A stretch of 64,000 bases of DNA from Aquanectria penicillioides. Taxonomy: Eukaryota > Ascomycota > Sordariomycetes > Hypocreales > Nectriaceae. A program made the translations under genes and the position numbers. Numbering within the stretch: the first letter of the stretch is position 1; every line of letters begins with the position of its first letter. Where the stretch lies: contig PYIU01000001.1 of assembly GCA_003415625.1 (NCBI GenBank), positions 6,388,210-6,452,209 on the forward strand. Direction: 5' to 3'. Of this stretch, positions 60,291 through 64,000 are shown piece after piece. The notes under the pieces were generated by a model. That model was given only the letters and a program-made list of their open reading frames with translations. It was not told where the DNA came from and made no database searches.

Positions 60291-61855
60291 AGTGAGAAGC
60301 CCCCGAAAAACTACTGCCCGATGAATTAAAGAAGGCTGAGGGGCTCTCACTCGTGCGTTCCAGTCGTGGAGGTGAGAGTCAATAGATCAACTCTCAACGG
60401 GGGGGAAATGGCGAAGTTGATGACGGAGGAGAGAGTCGTGAGAGGGCCCCCCCCAAAGTCCCATTGTTTTTCTGGTTGGAATTTTGCTTCTTTTTTTCCT
60501 CCCCTTTTTCATGTACATACTTGCCCTCACCTACCTACTCACCCACCCGCCCACCTATCTATCTACCCCCTTGCCCTTCTTATGGAGCTCATGACCGATC
60601 ACGCCGGATGATGATGAATTGATGGCCATGGCTATATTACGTCCTTGTTTGCAGGTTTTCAACCAATCAAGACTCAACGCTGAGGAGAGAAGAAAAAAAA
60701 TTGGTTACTATAGAAAAAAAAAATACCATAAAGACAAGATACATTCCAAGTCAAATTAGATCTCGGAGCCTTCTTATCCATGTCGTGGATTATTTGCACT
60801 TGCATCTAATGTTGCAATGTTACATCGTGTGGCGTCCTGAGAACGCAAATGGGGAGAGGATCGAGCAATTGATTCTTCTTTCTTTTCGCCTCCTGAGATA
60901 CCTCTGAAACCGGGAGAGTGGGAAAGCAGCAATTGATTTCTTTACTGTGTGTTTCGTGAGGATACCACATATGTTGCTTGTATTGTAATCGGTAATGGCA
61001 ACACAATTGGCGATCAAATACTGTGATTTCATGCGCGAGTCATCCATCGCCTCTATAGATATGCAATTGGTCATGATCAAAGTGGTATCAATTCAAAACT
61101 TCAAAGGTGCCTTGTTACAAAGGGGCCTTCGACTATGTATAGGCCCAACAAGCCAAAAGAATAAACAATATGAACTGCCGGGTTTACCAACAGCCATAGG
61201 ATATGTACGTGCAACGCATTGACCAGGGCCATATGTTATTGCCAGGACGCTGGGAGCTCCAAAGCGCTCGGGCTTCTCGATGTGATGGCTGACCGTTTGT
61301 CAGCCACCAGCGACGAGACCGCCCCGCGTCGCTTCTGAACAGAAAAAAAAAAACCAAGAACCCCAACGCCGTGCCTTTTTCTCTCTCCAGGGATATATGT
61401 AACTTCCCCAATGGTTTCCTGTCGTCATGTATCTAAAAACCAGATGAGAGGAAATGTCATGCAAGGCGCCTATTCGTATATTTATGACACCATCCATGTG
61501 CCGCACCCGATTCCATGAAACCCATACCAAAAAAAGAGCACCTTAAAAAAACGCCGTTCCACTGGGGGTTGTTCAACGTATATTCATACAGCCCGCAGCC
61601 AACAAGTCTGTTGCCAATGACAGGGGGAAAAAGGTAAAGAAAATCAGAAGAGGTCATGCATCGTGCCTGAGTGTGGTGTGTTCTGTGGGGTAAGGGGGTT
61701 GATTGCGGTGAAGGTAGTGTGGAGGTTGGCGAGGTAGATGGAAACAGATTAGGATTATCAAATAGAGCAATTGCGGTTCATCGGCGACAAGTGGCGAGGG
61801 GTGTGGTGGGATGTTGAGTGGTGACGGCCACAGCGAGCTGCAGAGCCAGCGGTGC
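60291..61855. other. intergenic region between acetate kinase and C2H2 gene
   Basis: These are convergent 3' flanks, AT-rich from about 60640 to 61200, with an A11 run near 60711. No gene, RNA or repeat of note is visible. Confidence 0.5.
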
Positions 61856-62737
61856 TCAGGCGCCCTCTTGACAGGCCACCGCCATTGCCAGCGCGTCAAG
61901 CCCACTAGGAGTCCTGCCGGTGACAGGGCGGTTAAGCAGGGGCAGGTTCAGTCCGCGCATGTCCCAGGCTCCACCAGCAACATTCGGTGAGGGCTGCGGG
62001 GCTGTGGGAAGAGGGTACTGGCTTGACGTTTCCCAGTGAGATTTGGTTTCCCGCGGCGCACCCGACCGGCTCGAGGTCGAGCTACGCCCTGAAGAGGAGT
62101 TGCGGCGGGCCTCGACCAGAGATGATTTGTGGCCTCGCTGACCCGAAGATCGGGATTTATCCTTGTAGTGTGTTTCGAGGTGCTGCTTCATGTTGTCGGC
62201 GCGCGTGAACTTTTTATGGCAACCCAGAAACGTGCACTGGACGGCCTTCTCAGCGGTGTGGATTTTGGAGTGTCGCGAAGCATGGCCCGAGGTTGTGAAC
62301 GTCTTTTCGCAGCCATGGCTATCGCGATAACGGCACGGGTACCGCTTGCTGGGTCGGTCGGGCATAGGCGACGTGGCGGTTTGGTTGGAGAATTCGTCAT
62401 CGAAAGATGCGGAGCGGGTGCTCTCGGCGTAGGCTGAGGGCTTGGCTGACTGGGCGTCAACGCCGTACTCGTGAGAAATAGAGTACCCGGGCTGTTGTCG
62501 AGCGTAATAATCGACGTTGGGGGTCATGGGCGAGGCGGGATCGTTGCTCATTTGAGAATCATATGAATCGGAGCGCAGCAGCTCGGGAGTGTTTGGTGAA
62601 GAAGAGCCTCCCGAGGTGGAGTATGATTGAGCCATGGCGTGGCCGGAGTGAAAGGCTGAGGGGCGCTGAGCTAGGTAGCTGGAGATGTCATCGTTCAGGA
62701 GGGAGACCTTTCGGCCTGCGGCGTCTCGAACGTGCAT
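61856..62737 (-). CDS. C2H2 zinc-finger transcription regulator
   Basis: The product is 293 residues in a single exon as seen. The N-terminal half is Ser/Pro/Tyr-rich and disordered-looking. Two C2H2 fingers sit in the middle: the first begins YPCRYRDSHGCEKTF with an unusually wide C-x7-C spacing and then C-x12-H-x3-H. The second is CTFLGCHKKFTRADNMKQHLETH with C-x4-C-x12-H-x3-H. The basic, Ser/Arg-rich tract after them (KDKSRSSGQRGHKSS) may be a nuclear signal. The protein ends GLDALAMAVACQEGA. The finger pair resembles a fungus-specific family of small regulators, but I cannot name the orthologue. The start at 62737 is the first ATG of the ORF; an extra 5' exon is possible. Confidence 0.85.
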   Translation of the reverse strand: MHVRDAAGRKVSLLNDDISSYLAQRPSAFHSGHAMAQSYSTSGGSSSPNTPELLRSDSYDSQMSNDPASPMTPNVDYYARQQPGYSISHEYGVDAQSAKPSAYAESTRSASFDDEFSNQTATSPMPDRPSKRYPCRYRDSHGCEKTFTTSGHASRHSKIHTAEKAVQCTFLGCHKKFTRADNMKQHLETHYKDKSRSSGQRGHKSSLVEARRNSSSGRSSTSSRSGAPRETKSHWETSSQYPLPTAPQPSPNVAGGAWDMRGLNLPLLNRPVTGRTPSGLDALAMAVACQEGA

Positions 62738-64000
62738 GATGAAGGAGAGAGAATAAAACCGAGAGCGTGATCAAAGCTTGTGTTGCGAAAAAGGACTATG
62801 GTTGCGAGTGGTGGAGGGTCGGAAGCAGCGGATTTGAAGGTGTGTAAGGTTGTAGGTAAGGAAGGGGGGTTTGAGGTCAATCGAGGCGAGGCGAGCGAGC
62901 GCGAGGCGGAGCAGAATTAAGCACGGTGCCTGGGGGCCGATGGCAGCTGACAAGGGGTGCTGGAGGGATCGGGTGCCGAAGAGCAGCTAGGGGGGTCGGC
63001 CACTAGGAATGCGGAAGCTTGAGGCTGTGGACAGGAAAATGAGGGCGGGAGGCTTTGAGACGAAGTCAAGGTCTCGCAGTCTGTCTCAGGGCCGTGGCTG
63101 CTTCTCTTTTGGAAAGGTTATTTCTTTTTCCTCGGTCTCCTTGATGTATTATTGTATTTGGCGTGAGGCTGAACTAAACATGCACAAACCACGGTTCTCA
63201 GAGTGTTATTGAAGCAGTTCGTCAATGAGTACGTGCTAAACCGAATGGATGTGGCAGCAGTGTTGAGGAAAGTGCAAGAAGTCGCGTCGAGTGACGGCGA
63301 CATGTACTGAGGAACGTATCTGGCGAGAGTGATGAAATTGTTGTCCGATGGCGCTGAGCAAGCGGATGAACAGATCCCAAAGGGGGAAACAAATGCCAAT
63401 AGCGAAGGCGTGCGGCAGAGCGGGAAGGATGGGAGATTGGGCGATGAGCTCAAGCCGGGTAGGACAGGACAGGGTACCGAAGAGGGACAGGGTATGTTCG
63501 TTGAGGTTTCCTTCGTACGAGCCCAAAATCTAGCATCCAGGAAGATGAAGACAAGCAAGATGCAAGGGGGAGATCCGAAGTGGAAACTAGGAGGGGAGGG
63601 AAGAAGAAAAGGCGAGGAGGGGGGGGGGGGGAAGCCTGTTATGTATAAACAGAAATCAACCACGGCGATGGATGGTCTATGACGAGGTAGGTGAATGATA
63701 GACCCTGGCGAACAGGTCAAGTCAATGCTAGAAGATCAGGTCAGATCAAGGTCAGACGAGGTCGGGTGTGACAAGGCTACCTTGGAGGGAGCTTTATTTG
63801 GGTTCAAAACCGTCGAGAGAAGGGCGAGGCCAAGGACGAGGTTGATGAAGAAGACGAGGAAAAGCGAGGTAGGTAGATAATTACAGTTAAAGGAAGAGAG
63901 GAGGAGGCGGAGAGGGGTGGGGTGGGTTGGAGGAGAGTGTGTGAAGCAGGTAGAGAGTGTGTGTAACCGACTGCAGAGTGGGAGTGGGGGTGAGCGGGAG
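62738..64000. other. promoter region of the C2H2 gene to window end
   Basis: This is mostly purine-rich on the + strand (CT-rich leader for the minus-strand gene), with a G12 run near 63621, GAGG-rich sequence after 63890 and AGGTCAG repeats near 63715-63765. The 200-codon minus ORF 63118-63720 is low-complexity and unlikely to be real. Confidence 0.5.

Noticed and set aside
63118..63720. 200-codon minus-strand ORF
   Set aside because: It is Pro/Ser-rich translation of a pyrimidine-rich leader without conserved pattern.

Overview
The window looks like nuclear chromosomal DNA of a filamentous ascomycete (Pezizomycotina). It is probably a Sordariomycete and perhaps Hypocreales, but the order is inferred from the general look of the proteins and was not tested. 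The evidence is short GT-AG introns (about 45-300 bp) with CTAAC/CTGAC-type branch points, GC-rich coding sequence, long gene-free spacers full of microsatellites, and a set of euascomycete proteins: a STAND receptor, a CYP52-type P450, RIC1, CK2 beta, a Zn2Cys6 factor and acetate kinase. There is no sign of bacterial operons, CRISPR, rRNA, or a complete transposon.

Layout. 1-1193 (-): 5' part of a STAND/NACHT receptor, cut by the window edge. 1858-3411 (-): Nab2-type poly(A)-RNA-binding protein. 3412-7419: gene-free. 7420-9311 (+): secreted GH20 beta-N-acetylhexosaminidase. 11257-12984 (+): CYP52-type P450. 13250-15116 (-): aromatic aminotransferase. 16228-18690: poorly known small membrane-protein candidates. 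20359-23732 (+): RIC1. 24461-25563 (+): CK2 beta subunit. 27277-29005 (-): PAP2 lipid phosphatase. 29006-32279: gene-free. 32280-33512 (-): mitochondrial ribosomal protein uL2m. 35003-36648 (+): B-type cyclin. 37875-39221 (+): THO-complex WD40 subunit. 42007-44885 (+): Zn2Cys6 transcription factor. 45807-48372 (+): fusion of a basic, nuclear-looking region with a glutathione-transferase module. 48725-51155 (-): PHO84-like phosphate permease. 51156-56826: gene-free. 56827-58345 (+): conserved-looking unknown protein. 58895-60290 (+): acetate kinase. 61856-62737 (-): C2H2 zinc-finger regulator.

The genes are mostly unrelated housekeeping and metabolic functions: RNA export and processing (Nab2, THO subunit), cell cycle and kinase regulation (cyclin B, CK2 beta), Golgi traffic (RIC1), lipid metabolism (P450, PAP2), nutrient uptake and carbon flow (phosphate permease, acetate kinase, hexosaminidase). 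I see no biosynthetic cluster.

The most striking cross-cutting observation is that six otherwise well-conserved genes each have a broken reading frame, almost always at a short C or G run. Restoring one or two C bases rejoins family-typical sequence in each. This looks like systematic indel error in the assembly rather than six pseudogenes. The most interesting biological candidate is the protein joining a KGRPPGTPK/KKKRKR basic region to an omega-like GST with a CPFSQR active site.
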